Shown here piece by piece: positions 6,449 to 15,918 of a DNA stretch of 63,438 bases. Within the stretch, counting starts at the first letter, position 1, and each line of letters starts with the position of its first letter. This stretch comes from an uncultured Lachnospiraceae bacterium (lineage in GTDB: Bacteria; Bacillota; Clostridia; Lachnospirales; Lachnospiraceae). Both the position numbers and the translations under genes were made by a program. The notes below the pieces were generated by a model that had not been told where the DNA came from, searched no databases, and was given only the letters and a program-made list of their open reading frames with translations. Location of the stretch: NCBI GenBank assembly GCA_902793685.1, contig CADBEN010000011.1, forward strand, positions 1 through 63,438, read 5' to 3'.

Positions 6449-8395
6449 ATGAGGATCAAACTCAGCAATTACATCTCCCGGAAGCTGGTGGAGAGCGGGA
6501 TCATCCACGCGTTCAGTGTGGTCGGCGGAGGCGCCATGCATCTCAACAACGCGCTGGGGCATGAGCCGGGCCTGGAGGTCACCTACAATCATCACGAGCA
6601 GGCTTCCGCCATCGCGGCGGAGTGCTATGCCCGGATCCATAACCGCCCGGCGGTATGCTGCGTCACCACCGGCCCCGGCGGCACCAACGCCATCACCGGC
6701 GTGGTCGGCGCATGGCTGGATTCGATCCCCATGCTGGTCATTTCCGGACAGATCCGCTATGACTGGACGGCGCGGTACGCAATGATCCGCGGCGCGAGAG
6801 TCCGTGCCCTCGGCGACCAGGAATTTGACATCTGCACAGCGATCGCTTCCATGACAAAATACTGTGAGATGGTCATCGACCCGCTGCGGATCCGCTACTG
6901 CATGGAGAAAGCCATCTGGCTTGCGAAAGCAGGACGTCCCGGCCCGACCTGGCTTGACATTCCGCTGGATGTACAGGGCGCCTTCATCGAGACCGACGAG
7001 CTCATCGGCTTCGATCCCGAGAACTATATGGCCGGCGGGAACGGATGGGCGGAACCCTCTGCTCACGCGGTCCCCGCGGACGAGGCGGGAAAAGGCGAGT
7101 ATCGTGCCCCGCTTCCGACGCCGGTCTCCGAAGAGACTGCCCGGAAGATCATCGCGAAGATCCGCGCCGCGAAGCGGCCGGTCTTCAATGCCGGCAACGG
7201 CATCCGCATTGCCGGCGCCCACAGGGAGTTCCTGAGCGTCGCCCGGAAGCTCGGCATCCCGGTAGTGGTGGGCTGGGACAGCGAAGACTGCATGCCCTCG
7301 GACGATCCGCTGTACGCGGGCCGTCCCGGAAACTTCGGAGACCGTCCCGGAAACTTCACGGTCCAGAATTCCGACCTGGTGTTTTCCGTGGGCTCGCGTC
7401 TCAGCGTCCGTCAGGTGGGCTTCAATCACGCCGGCTGGGCGCGGGAGGCCTTCACCATCGTCAACGACATCGACGCGGAGGAGCTGAAGAAGTTCACGGT
7501 CCATGTCTCTATGCCGGTCCATGCGGATGCGAAGGATCTTCTGACAGTCATGGACAAGGTGCTGGACGAAGAGAAGACCCCGGTCTGGAAGGACGGGGAA
7601 GGACTCCCGGGCATGACCTGGCGGGAGACCTGCGACTACTGGAAGAAGAAATATCCCGTAGTTCAGAAGAAACATCTGGAGGTTTCGGACGACGCCCCGG
7701 CCAACGTCTACGCGGTGGTGCAGGAGCTGAGCAGCAGAGTTCAGGAAAACCAGATCACCGTGGTCGGAAACGGCTCCGCCTGCGTGGTCGGCGGCCATGC
7801 CTACATCATCAAAAAGGGCCAGCGCTTCATCTCCAACTCCGCCATCGCTTCTATGGGCTATGACCTTCCGGCCGCCATCGGCGCCCACATGGCAAACAGA
7901 GATGATCCGGAGCATGTGCGGGACGTGATCCTGCTGACCGGAGACGGGAGCATCATGATGAATCTGCAGGAGCTGCAGACCATCATCCATGCGAAGATGC
8001 CCATCAAGATCTTCCTGATCAACAACGACGGCTACCACAGCATCCGCCAGACAGAGCGGAATTTCTACGGAGACCAGAAGCTGGTGGGCATCGGCTCCGA
8101 CAGCGGCGACGTAAGCTTCCCGGATTTCGGAAAGCTGGCGGAAGCCCTGGGCTTCCCCTATGTCCGCGCACTGCACAACTCCGAGCTGGCGGGCGCCATC
8201 GAGTCGGCTCTGGCCATGGAAGGCCCGGTGATCTGCGAGATGTTCGTGGACACGGACCAGAACTTTGAACCGAAGTCTTCCGGAAAGCGGATGCCGGACG
8301 GCACCATCGTAAGCCCGCCGCTGGAGGACCTGGTCCCCTTCCTTCCGGACGAAGAGATGGATGCGAACATGATCGTTCCGAGGATGAAGCAGTGA
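6449..8395 (+). CDS. Thiamine-pyrophosphate-dependent enzyme, acetolactate-synthase-like
   Basis: A 648-aa member of the ALS/pyruvate-decarboxylase superfamily in the usual order: Pyr domain (1-180) with the cofactor-activating glutamate in NHHEQASA (E50), a central domain, then the PP domain with the TPP/Mg motif GDGS (about 498) through INNDG (about 525). It is some 50-100 residues longer than usual, with an insert near residues 185-230. It opens a glycan operon and overlaps the next start by 4 nt (GTGA), so an anabolic ALS role is unlikely; there is no small subunit and no ilv neighbour. In context it may transfer a two-carbon unit to a keto-sugar, as YerE does for yersiniose. That is inference; other carboligations or decarboxylations fit equally. 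Confidence 0.8.
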   Translation: MRIKLSNYISRKLVESGIIHAFSVVGGGAMHLNNALGHEPGLEVTYNHHEQASAIAAECYARIHNRPAVCCVTTGPGGTNAITGVVGAWLDSIPMLVISGQIRYDWTARYAMIRGARVRALGDQEFDICTAIASMTKYCEMVIDPLRIRYCMEKAIWLAKAGRPGPTWLDIPLDVQGAFIETDELIGFDPENYMAGGNGWAEPSAHAVPADEAGKGEYRAPLPTPVSEETARKIIAKIRAAKRPVFNAGNGIRIAGAHREFLSVARKLGIPVVVGWDSEDCMPSDDPLYAGRPGNFGDRPGNFTVQNSDLVFSVGSRLSVRQVGFNHAGWAREAFTIVNDIDAEELKKFTVHVSMPVHADAKDLLTVMDKVLDEEKTPVWKDGEGLPGMTWRETCDYWKKKYPVVQKKHLEVSDDAPANVYAVVQELSSRVQENQITVVGNGSACVVGGHAYIIKKGQRFISNSAIASMGYDLPAAIGAHMANRDDPEHVRDVILLTGDGSIMMNLQELQTIIHAKMPIKIFLINNDGYHSIRQTERNFYGDQKLVGIGSDSGDVSFPDFGKLAEALGFPYVRALHNSELAGAIESALAMEGPVICEMFVDTDQNFEPKSSGKRMPDGTIVSPPLEDLVPFLPDEEMDANMIVPRMKQ

Positions 8396-9342
8396 ATTAT
8401 CTTGTCACAGGCGCCACGAGCTTCCTGGGCGCGGCGGTCGCCGGGGAACTGCTTTCCCGGGGACATCAGGTGTACGCGCCGGTGCGGAAGACGTCGGCAA
8501 ATCTCAGCGCACTGCCGGAGGATCCCTGCTTTCACCGGATCCCGGTCTCCATGGAAGAGATCGGAACGCTGCCGGCGCAGGGGATCCCTGTCCCGGAAGT
8601 CTGCATCCACTTCGCCTGGGGCGGAGTCGGTGTCCGGGGGCGGATGGACCCGGGGATCCAGAAAAAGAATCTGGCGCATACCATGGAACTGATCCGTACG
8701 GCAGCGGATATGGGATGCAGGCGCTTCCTCTTTGCGGGATCCCAGGCGGAGTACGGTGTGACTCTGGAGCGGGTCCGGGAGGGCAGCATGCCTGCGGGAC
8801 CGATTCCGGAGACGGCAGAATGCAGGCCTGTTTCCCTGTACGGGCAGTACAAACTCCGGACCCTGAAGGAGGGCGGTGCTCTTGCGGCGTCCCTTGGCAT
8901 GGAGTATTTCCATCTCAGGATCTTCAGTGTCTATGGTCCCGGCGACCACGAGACCTCCCTGGTCTCCTCCTGTATCCGCGCGGCGGCGGCGGGAGAGACA
9001 GCGGAGCTGGGCCCCTGTGCACAGCAGTGGAATTTCCTCCATGTGCGGGACTGTGCGGCCCTGATCGCCGCACTTTCGGAAAAGAAGAAAGATTATGCTT
9101 GCCCGGGCGCTGTGGAAGTATATAATATCGGAAGCAGAGATACCCGGCGGCTTTCCTCCTTTGCGGAGGAGATCTTTCAGACGGCGGGGACCGGCAGCGT
9201 CCGGTTCTCGGAGCGGGCGGCCGGGCCGGAGGGGACTCCCTATCTGTCTCCCGACATCAGCCGCGTGGCGGCGGCGACGGGAACGGAGCCGGAGATCAGC
9301 TTCCGCGAAGGCATCCTGGAGATGCTCTCACACAGGAGTTAA
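8392..9342 (+). CDS. NAD(P)-dependent epimerase/dehydratase (extended SDR)
   Basis: 316 aa, starting with GTG that overlaps the upstream TGA. The Rossmann start is YLVTGATSFLG, where the usual middle glycine of GxxGxxG is a serine. The active-site pair is in SLYGQYKLRT (Y about 149, K about 153), and FHLRIFSVYGPGDHE is the substrate-side motif typical of nucleotide-sugar SDRs. It probably acts on a nucleotide-activated sugar as an epimerase, reductase or dehydratase. The position between the TPP enzyme and the C-methyltransferase suggests work on the same intermediate. The substrate cannot be named. Confidence 0.8.
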   Translation: MNYLVTGATSFLGAAVAGELLSRGHQVYAPVRKTSANLSALPEDPCFHRIPVSMEEIGTLPAQGIPVPEVCIHFAWGGVGVRGRMDPGIQKKNLAHTMELIRTAADMGCRRFLFAGSQAEYGVTLERVREGSMPAGPIPETAECRPVSLYGQYKLRTLKEGGALAASLGMEYFHLRIFSVYGPGDHETSLVSSCIRAAAAGETAELGPCAQQWNFLHVRDCAALIAALSEKKKDYACPGAVEVYNIGSRDTRRLSSFAEEIFQTAGTGSVRFSERAAGPEGTPYLSPDISRVAAATGTEPEISFREGILEMLSHRS

Positions 9343-9345
9343 ATT

Positions 9346-10491
9346 ATGAAACGATGCATTTCCTGCGGCGCTTTGCTTTCGGAGGCGCCGCTTCTTACCA
9401 TTGAAAATATGCCGGCTGCGGCGCAGAATCTGCCCGGGCCGGAGGACGCGGAGCGTGAACACGGGATCACGGTCCGCCTCTGTGCGTGCACAGGCTGCGG
9501 CCTGGTCCAGCTGGACAACGAGCCGGTGTCCTATTACCGGGACGTGATCCGTTCCGGCGGATGGTCCACCACCATGGACCGCCTGCGCAGGAGCCAGTAT
9601 GACGCCTGGATCGCCATGTGCGGACTGGAGGGCGGAAAGATCCTGGAGGCCGGCTGCGGACAGGGAGAATTCCTGAAGATCCTCGCGGACTATCCGGTGC
9701 AGGCCTTCGGCATGGAGCATAAGCACGACCTGGTGCTGAAGGCCAGAGCCGCGGGACTGACGGTGTCTGAGGACTATCCGGAGACCGAGGACCAGGTCTT
9801 CGAGAACGGACCCTTCGACGGGTTTACTTCCTTTAATTTCCTGGAGCACCAGCCGGATCCCTGCCGGTATCTGCGCGCCATCGCGCGGAACCTGGTGCCC
9901 GGCGGATACGGCCTGGTGACGGTCCCGAGCTTTGAATATATTCTGGGGCAGAACAGCTTTTACGAGCTGATCCCGGACCACCTTTCCTACTTCACGGAGG
10001 GGACCCTCTCGTCCCTGATGGACCGCTGCGGCTTTGACGTCCTGAAAAAGGAGAGGGTGAACCGGGACACTATCTCCGTGATCGTCCGGAAGCGGACCAT
10101 GCCGGATGTGTCCGGTCTCATCGCGAGAAGGGAAAGCATCGCGGCGGAGGTGCTGCGGCTCGTCGATACAGTGTCGGGAGAAGGGAAGAAGATCGCGGTC
10201 TGGGGCGCGTCCCACCAGGGATTCACCCTCTGCGCCGTCACCGGACTGCAGGGGAAGGTCGCTTATATTATCGACTCCGCGCCCTTCAAACAGGGCATGA
10301 TCGCCCCGGCATCCCACATTCCGATCATTTCCCCGGAGGACGCCCGGAAGGATCCGGCGGACACTATCATAATCGTGGCCCCCGGCTATACGGAAGAGAT
10401 CGCCGGCATTATCCGGCGCACGTTCCCGAAGGGAACTTCGATCCGGACACTGATGACAGACCATCTTGATGATCTCGGGAGGACAGAGTGA
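9346..10491 (+). CDS. SAM-dependent sugar C-methyltransferase
   Basis: 381 aa with the three parts of the deoxysugar C-methyltransferase family (TcaB9/EvaC-like): an N-terminal zinc-binding domain with CISC (C4, C7) and CTGC (about 47-50), a class I methyltransferase core with SAM motif ILEAGCGQGEF (about 99-109) and FNFLEHQPDP, and a C-terminal Rossmann-like domain starting IAVWGASHQGF. Family members methylate a carbon next to a keto group of an NDP-sugar, commonly C3. The gene follows the SDR by 3 nt and overlaps the next by 4 nt. No 4,6-dehydratase or nucleotidyltransferase is in the window, so the keto-sugar must come from elsewhere. Confidence 0.8.
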   Translation: MKRCISCGALLSEAPLLTIENMPAAAQNLPGPEDAEREHGITVRLCACTGCGLVQLDNEPVSYYRDVIRSGGWSTTMDRLRRSQYDAWIAMCGLEGGKILEAGCGQGEFLKILADYPVQAFGMEHKHDLVLKARAAGLTVSEDYPETEDQVFENGPFDGFTSFNFLEHQPDPCRYLRAIARNLVPGGYGLVTVPSFEYILGQNSFYELIPDHLSYFTEGTLSSLMDRCGFDVLKKERVNRDTISVIVRKRTMPDVSGLIARRESIAAEVLRLVDTVSGEGKKIAVWGASHQGFTLCAVTGLQGKVAYIIDSAPFKQGMIAPASHIPIISPEDARKDPADTIIIVAPGYTEEIAGIIRRTFPKGTSIRTLMTDHLDDLGRTE

Positions 10492-11576
10492 AAGCATTTA
10501 TCCTGAAGGACCGCGGGAACGCGGTGATCACGGAACAGGCGCCGGCACCGGCACTGCCGGAGCCCTACGGAGCCATTCTGGAACCTGTCGCCATGGCGCC
10601 CTGCACCTCGGACGTGAATACCGTCTACGGGACCGGTTCCAGAAAACCGGACAATCTGATCCTGGGACATGAGTGTGTCGCAAGGATCCTGGAGACAGCT
10701 TCCGGTGTCCGGGATTTTCACCCCGGCGATATTGTGGCGGTGCCGGCCATCACGCCGGACTGGCGGGAGCTTTCCATTCAGGAGGGCAACGACCGGCATG
10801 CCGGAAGACCCTTCTCCGGGAACGCTCTGGGAAGAAGCATCCCGGGTGTATTCGCTCAGCGGTTCGCAATTAAGGACGCGGACACGACGCTGGCCCATAT
10901 CCCGGCGGGAGTCGGGATCCGGGACGCCCTGATGTGCGTCGACATGGCGGTCACCGGCTTCACCGCGGCGGAATCCGCGGAGATCCGGACCGGAGACACG
11001 GTGGTGGTCCTGGGCATCGGCGCGGTGGGCCTGATGGCGGTGCAGGCGGCGGCCCTGATGGGGGCTGCGCAGATCATCGCGGTGGGAACCCGGCCGGTCA
11101 GCGTGGAGCTGGCGAAGGAATTCGGCGCCAGCGAAGTCCTGAGTTATAAGGACGGAAACGTCGCGGAGCAGGTCCTTAAGCGCACCGGCGGGACCGGCGC
11201 GGACGCAGTCATCATCTGCGGCGGGGACGACCACGCCATGGAGGAAGCCATCGACATGGTGCGCTACGGCATCGGCCGCGTGGTGAACGTCAAGCACTAT
11301 CCGGGGGACGGCGTCATCGGGATCCCGAAATTCTCCGGCGGACGGGGCATGGCGGGAAAGACGGTAAAGCTGGAACTCTGCCGGGGCGGCAGGGCCAGGA
11401 TAGAACGCCTTTTAAAGATGGTGGAATTCGGAAGGATCCGTCCGGGCCGGCTGGTGACGCATCGTCTGGACGGGTTTGACCGGATCACGGACGGCCTGGA
11501 GATGATGCGGGAAAAGACACCGGAACTGATCAAGGTAATGGTCGTGCCGGAGTGGGCAGGAGAAGGAATCGAATGA
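10488..11576 (+). CDS. Zinc-dependent medium-chain dehydrogenase, secondary-alcohol-dehydrogenase-like
   Basis: 362 aa with GTG start in a 4-nt overlap. It follows the clostridial NADP-dependent secondary alcohol dehydrogenase closely by motif: APCTSDVNTVYGT (catalytic Zn C39), GHE (H61, E62), VPAITPDWREL, D151 as third zinc ligand, GIGAVG (175-180), and the NADP-discriminating VGTRP with Y219. No structural-zinc cysteine cluster is visible, as in those enzymes. Those enzymes reduce small ketones such as acetone. Within this operon it could reduce the keto group of a two-carbon branch laid down by the TPP enzyme, or act on a free acetoin-like product; both are inference. Confidence 0.85.
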   Translation: MKAFILKDRGNAVITEQAPAPALPEPYGAILEPVAMAPCTSDVNTVYGTGSRKPDNLILGHECVARILETASGVRDFHPGDIVAVPAITPDWRELSIQEGNDRHAGRPFSGNALGRSIPGVFAQRFAIKDADTTLAHIPAGVGIRDALMCVDMAVTGFTAAESAEIRTGDTVVVLGIGAVGLMAVQAAALMGAAQIIAVGTRPVSVELAKEFGASEVLSYKDGNVAEQVLKRTGGTGADAVIICGGDDHAMEEAIDMVRYGIGRVVNVKHYPGDGVIGIPKFSGGRGMAGKTVKLELCRGGRARIERLLKMVEFGRIRPGRLVTHRLDGFDRITDGLEMMREKTPELIKVMVVPEWAGEGIE

Positions 11577-12547
11577 AAAAGATCAGTGTGGTCATTCCAT
11601 GCTACAACGAAGAGGAAAATGTCGGGCCGATCACGGCGGCGGTGTCGGAGGTGTTCCGGAAGGAACTCCCGGACCTGGATTATGAGATCCTGCTGATCGA
11701 CAACGACTCCCAGGACGCGACGCGGGACCGGATCCGTGTGCTCTGCGCCGGGGATCAGCACATCAAGGCGATCTTCAACGCGAAGAATTTCGGCCAGTTC
11801 AATTCACCTTATTACGCGATGCTCCAGTCGGAGGGGGACGCGACCATCCTGATGGCCGCGGATTTCCAGGATCCGCCGGAGATGATCCCGAAGTATGTGG
11901 AAGCATGGCGCGAGGGCTACAGGATCGCCATCGGCATCAAGACCCACAGCGAGGAGAACCATTTCATGTACTGGCTGCGGAGTCAGTATTACAAATGGAT
12001 CAAGAAGCTTTCCGAGGTGGACCAGATCGAGCACTTTACGGGCTTCGGCCTTTACGACCGCAGTTTCATCGACGTGCTCCGGAAGCTGGATGACCCGACG
12101 CCCTTCCTCCGCGGCATCGTGGCGGAGCTGGGCTTCCGCAGAAAGGAAATTCCCTATGACCAGCCGAAGCGCCGCGCAGGAAAGACCAGCAACAATTTCT
12201 ACAAGCTGTACGACGCGGCGATGCTTTCGGTGACCTCCTATACGAAGTTCGGCCTGCGGCTCGCGACCTTCTTCGGGGCGGTGACCATGTTCGGCAGCGC
12301 GATCATCGCGGCGGTCTATCTGGTCCTGAAGCTGATGTACTGGGACCGCTTCCAGGCAGGTCTCGCACCGCTTCTGATCGCGGTGCTGTTCCTTGGCTCC
12401 GTCATCATCTTCTTCATCGGGATGATGGGAGAGTATGTGCTGACCATCAACCAGCGTGTCATGCGCCGGCCGCTGGTGGTCGAGGAGGAGCGCCTGAATT
12501 TCACGGCTGCTCCTGCAGAGGAAACGCCGGATCATAACGCGGAATAA
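11573..12547 (+). CDS. Family-2 glycosyltransferase, polyprenyl-phosphate type (GtrB/DPM1-like)
   Basis: 324 aa; ATG 11573 overlaps the upstream stop (ATGA) and follows AGGAGAAGG. The GT-A domain starts ISVVIPCYNEEENVGPI, has the DxD-equivalent AADFQDPPEM (about residues 98-107), and is followed by two C-terminal membrane helices (about 225-248 and 262-285). That layout fits enzymes moving a sugar from a nucleotide to undecaprenyl phosphate as a donor for extracytoplasmic decoration, and so predicts a GT-C transferase elsewhere. Confidence 0.85.
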   Translation: MKKISVVIPCYNEEENVGPITAAVSEVFRKELPDLDYEILLIDNDSQDATRDRIRVLCAGDQHIKAIFNAKNFGQFNSPYYAMLQSEGDATILMAADFQDPPEMIPKYVEAWREGYRIAIGIKTHSEENHFMYWLRSQYYKWIKKLSEVDQIEHFTGFGLYDRSFIDVLRKLDDPTPFLRGIVAELGFRRKEIPYDQPKRRAGKTSNNFYKLYDAAMLSVTSYTKFGLRLATFFGAVTMFGSAIIAAVYLVLKLMYWDRFQAGLAPLLIAVLFLGSVIIFFIGMMGEYVLTINQRVMRRPLVVEEERLNFTAAPAEETPDHNAE

Positions 12548-12618
12548 TACGAATGCGCTCCGGGCAGGGAAGCTGTGAAAACATCGCCCGGGCAGGGCGC
12601 TTCAAAAAGGAATGAGTC

Positions 12619-14829
12619 ATGAAGTATAAGATCGATGTGGTCCGAATCAGAGAGAATTACATCACCCTCAACGGATGGGTGATCGGAAAGGATCCCGCTT
12701 CCGGGGTCCTCTATTCTGTGCTGGACGAAAAAAAGCAGCCCATGGAGTTCCGGATCGTTTCCACCCGCCGCGACGACGTGAGCCAGATCTATTTTAAGAA
12801 GATCGTGGACCGGGACCTGGGATTCGACATCCGCTTCCCCTACGAACGGGGAAAGAACTACTGGCTGGTGATCAAATGCGAGGGACATACCGCAAAGATC
12901 AAATATAATGAAGAACTGATCGCGAAGCGGGCCAGCGCCTCCCACAAACGGATGGAGAAGATCAGGGATCTCTGCAACATGGAGACGGTACGCGTGGCGT
13001 GGGAATACTTTCAGAAGCACGGCCTGAAGAAGCTGTTCCTGAAGTCAAAGAACAAGCTGGAAGGCATCGACAGCGATTACGAGTACGCGGAGTGGTTCGA
13101 GAAGACCCGGCCGACGGCAGAGGAACTCCGTGCCCAGCGGGAGACGGACTTCGGTCCGGATGCGCCGTTCTTTTCTGTGGTGATCCCGGCCTACGCGACG
13201 CCGGAGCGTTATCTCCGGGAGCTCCTGGATTCCCTGCGGAACCAGACCTACGGGAAGTTCGAGGTCTGCATCGCCGACGGCAGTCCGGCGGGAAAAAGCC
13301 CGAAGAAGGTGCTTCAGGAGTACGCGGAAAAGGATCCCCGGATCCGCTTTGAGATCCTCGGGGAGAACCGGGGCATCGCCGGAAACACCAATGCTGCCCT
13401 TGCCATGGCAAAGGGAGATTTTATTGTTCTCTGCGACCATGACGACGTCCTGCCGGAGCACGCTCTCTTTGAGTGCGCGAAGGCCATCCGGGAACACCCG
13501 GACTGCGACTGTCTCTACTCGGACGAAGACAAGCTGGACATGGACGGCGGTTCCCTGTTCGATCCCAACTTCAAGCCGGATTTCAACCAGGATCTGCTGA
13601 CCAGCGTGAACTACATCTGCCATCTGTTCGTGGTGAAACGCACGCTGCAGGAGAAAGCCGGCGTCTTTGACCCCGCCTACGACGGCGCCCAGGACTATGA
13701 CTTTATCTTCCGCGTCACGGAACAGGCAAAGGAGATCATCCATATCCCGAAGGTCCTGTACCACTGGCGCTGCCACATGAATTCCACGGCCTCCAACCCG
13801 GAATCGAAGCTGTACGCGTTCGAGGCCGGTGCCCGGGCCATCCGCGCCCACTATGCGCGGGTCTGGCCGCAGTTTGAGATCGAGGACGTGCGGAAGGGAG
13901 TGGACTACGGGATCTACCATACATTCTTCCGCATGAAGGAAGAACCTCTGGTCTCGGTCATCATTCCCAACAAGGACCATTCGGAGGACCTGGACACGGC
14001 CATCCGTTCCCTTCTGGAGAAGGGAACCTGGAAAAACCTGGAATTCATCGTGGTGGAGAACAATTCCACAGAGCAGAAGACCTGGGATTATTATGGGAAG
14101 ATCCGGAAGGAACTTCCGAATGTGCATGTGGTCACCTGGGACGGCCCCTTCAACTTCTCCGCCATCAACAATTTCGGCGTCTCTTACGCGAAGGGAGAGT
14201 ACCTGCTCTTCATGAACAACGACGTCGAGCTCATCAACCCGGACGCAGTGCGGGAGATGATGGGCTACGCCCAGCGTCCTGACGTGGGCATCGTGGGCTG
14301 CCGTCTGCTCTACGAGGACGATACGATCCAGCACGCGGGCGTGGTGATCGGCTTCGGCGGGATCGCCGGACACACTTTCATCGGCCTCCACGAGGTGCAG
14401 AACAGCTACTTCCACCGGGCGGTGACCGCCCAGGATTATTCCGCGGTGACGGCTGCCTGCCTCATGACGAAGCGGAGTCTTTTCGATCAGGTCGGCGGCT
14501 TCACGGAGGAGCTGGCAGTGGCGTTCAACGACGTGGACTACTGCCTCAAGATCCGGGAGACCGGCAAGCTGGTGGTATATAACCCATATGCGCTGTTCCA
14601 TCATTATGAATCCAAATCCAGAGGTCTGGAGGACACGCCGGAGAAGGTGGAGCGCTTCAACCGGGAGATCGCGGCGTTCATGAAGCGCTGGCCGGAGATC
14701 CTGGAAAAGGGAGATCCCTACTACAACCCGAATCTCACGCTCCGGAAGTCGAATTTCGCCCTCCGCGACCTCGACAAGGAGAAGATCGGAGAACCGTACC
14801 ATATTCCCGGGATCGAAAAGTACTTCTGA
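12619..14829 (+). CDS. Two-domain family-2 glycosyltransferase
   Basis: 736 aa with two GT-A catalytic modules: FFSVVIPAYATPERYLRELL (about 185-204) with a DHDDVLP metal motif, and LVSVIIPNKDHSEDL (about 443-457) with MNNDVELIN. The first 160 residues are a separate N-terminal domain with no known match, YKIDVVRIRENYITLNGWVI, that may be a scaffold. Such tandem enzymes build the repeating backbone of surface polymers such as rhamnans or galactans. No membrane helix is seen. ATG 12619 follows AAAAAGGAATGAGTC. Linkage and donor are unknown. Confidence 0.82.
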   Translation: MKYKIDVVRIRENYITLNGWVIGKDPASGVLYSVLDEKKQPMEFRIVSTRRDDVSQIYFKKIVDRDLGFDIRFPYERGKNYWLVIKCEGHTAKIKYNEELIAKRASASHKRMEKIRDLCNMETVRVAWEYFQKHGLKKLFLKSKNKLEGIDSDYEYAEWFEKTRPTAEELRAQRETDFGPDAPFFSVVIPAYATPERYLRELLDSLRNQTYGKFEVCIADGSPAGKSPKKVLQEYAEKDPRIRFEILGENRGIAGNTNAALAMAKGDFIVLCDHDDVLPEHALFECAKAIREHPDCDCLYSDEDKLDMDGGSLFDPNFKPDFNQDLLTSVNYICHLFVVKRTLQEKAGVFDPAYDGAQDYDFIFRVTEQAKEIIHIPKVLYHWRCHMNSTASNPESKLYAFEAGARAIRAHYARVWPQFEIEDVRKGVDYGIYHTFFRMKEEPLVSVIIPNKDHSEDLDTAIRSLLEKGTWKNLEFIVVENNSTEQKTWDYYGKIRKELPNVHVVTWDGPFNFSAINNFGVSYAKGEYLLFMNNDVELINPDAVREMMGYAQRPDVGIVGCRLLYEDDTIQHAGVVIGFGGIAGHTFIGLHEVQNSYFHRAVTAQDYSAVTAACLMTKRSLFDQVGGFTEELAVAFNDVDYCLKIRETGKLVVYNPYALFHHYESKSRGLEDTPEKVERFNREIAAFMKRWPEILEKGDPYYNPNLTLRKSNFALRDLDKEKIGEPYHIPGIEKYF

Positions 14830-14840
14830 AGGAGTAGTTT

Positions 14841-15836
14841 ATGGCAAAAGCGACCGTTGTCATTCCGAATTACAACGGGATGAAATATCTTCCGCAGTGC
14901 ATCGAAGCACTGCGGAAGCAGACCGTGTCCTGCTTCGACATTCTGGTGGTGGAGAACGGATCCTCCGACGGAAGCGCCGAGTGGCTGGAGGCCAGTCAGG
15001 TGCCGATGCTGAAGGAGGAGGAGAACCTGGGGTTTGCCGGGGGTGTGAACGCCGGCATCCGCGCCTGCACGTCTCCTTATGTGATCCTTCTTAACAACGA
15101 TACGGAGGTTTTTCCCGACTTCGTGGAAGCCCTGATCCGCGGCCTGGAAGCCCATCCCCGCCTGTTCGCAGTCTCTGCCAGAATGCTGCAGACCGGGGAC
15201 CGGTCCAGGATGGACGATGCGGGCGACGGCATCTCCCTCTTCGGCTGGGCATGGCAGCGGGGAAACGGTCAGCCGGCCGCGGAGCACGAAAAGGCCTGCG
15301 ACATCTTTTCCGCCTGCGCCGGCGCGGCGATCTACCGGAGAGCTGCCCTGGAGGAGACGGGGCTTTTCGACGAGGCCCATTTCGCCTATCTGGAGGACAT
15401 CGACCTCAGCTGGCGGGCCCGGCTCTACGGCTGGTTCATCCGGTACTGCCCGGAGGCAAAAGTCTATCATTACGGAAGCGCCACCAGCGGATCAAAATAC
15501 AACGAGTTCAAAGTGCACCTCTCTGCGAGGAACCATATCTGGCTGATGTACAAGAACCAGCCGGACTGGCAGCTCTTCCTGAACGCTCCCTGGCTTGCCG
15601 CAGGTCTTATCATCAAGGCCTGCTTCTTCACGGCGAAGGGACTGCTCCCGTCCTGGCTCAAGGGGACCGCGGAAGGGTTCCGGGATCTTTCCCGGGTCCG
15701 GCGGGCTGACTTCGCGAGGGCCGGCATTTTCCGCGTTCTGGCAGTCCAGTGGCAGATGATCACGGGGACCGGAGGCTATCTCCGGCAGTATGCCGAAAAG
15801 TTGAAAGTCAGTAAAGATTTGTTAAGAAGGCATTAA
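14841..15836 (+). CDS. Family-2 glycosyltransferase (rhamnosyltransferase-like)
   Basis: 331 aa, 11 nt after the previous stop behind GAAGGAG. GT-A domain with ATVVIPNYNGMKYLPQCIEA, the LLNNDTEVFP metal motif (about 85-94), and the acceptor-side EDIDLSWRARLYG motif of WbbL/RfbN-type enzymes, then a C-terminal amphipathic membrane-associating stretch around LAAGLIIKACFFTAKG. It probably adds one sugar to a lipid-linked acceptor. Confidence 0.82.
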   Translation: MAKATVVIPNYNGMKYLPQCIEALRKQTVSCFDILVVENGSSDGSAEWLEASQVPMLKEEENLGFAGGVNAGIRACTSPYVILLNNDTEVFPDFVEALIRGLEAHPRLFAVSARMLQTGDRSRMDDAGDGISLFGWAWQRGNGQPAAEHEKACDIFSACAGAAIYRRAALEETGLFDEAHFAYLEDIDLSWRARLYGWFIRYCPEAKVYHYGSATSGSKYNEFKVHLSARNHIWLMYKNQPDWQLFLNAPWLAAGLIIKACFFTAKGLLPSWLKGTAEGFRDLSRVRRADFARAGIFRVLAVQWQMITGTGGYLRQYAEKLKVSKDLLRRH

Positions 15837-15850
15837 TTCCGCGGTTTATC

Positions 15851-15880
15851 GTGGAAAAAGCGGAATAAATGGATTATAAT
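15851..15880 (+). promoter_or_regulatory. Possible internal promoter before the sugar transferase
   Basis: A perfect TATAAT (15875-15880) lies in the 82-nt gap before 15919, the widest gap inside the operon. The -35 candidate GTGGAA (15851-15856, 18 bp) is poor. Confidence 0.35.
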
Positions 15881-15918
15881 GGCTTGAATAGACATAAACT
15901 TGAGGGAATGTATTCCGC

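Noticed and set aside
6449-8395. Biosynthetic acetolactate synthase (ilvB)
   Set aside because: No small regulatory subunit or branched-chain amino-acid genes; the gene opens a glycan operon and is longer than IlvB.
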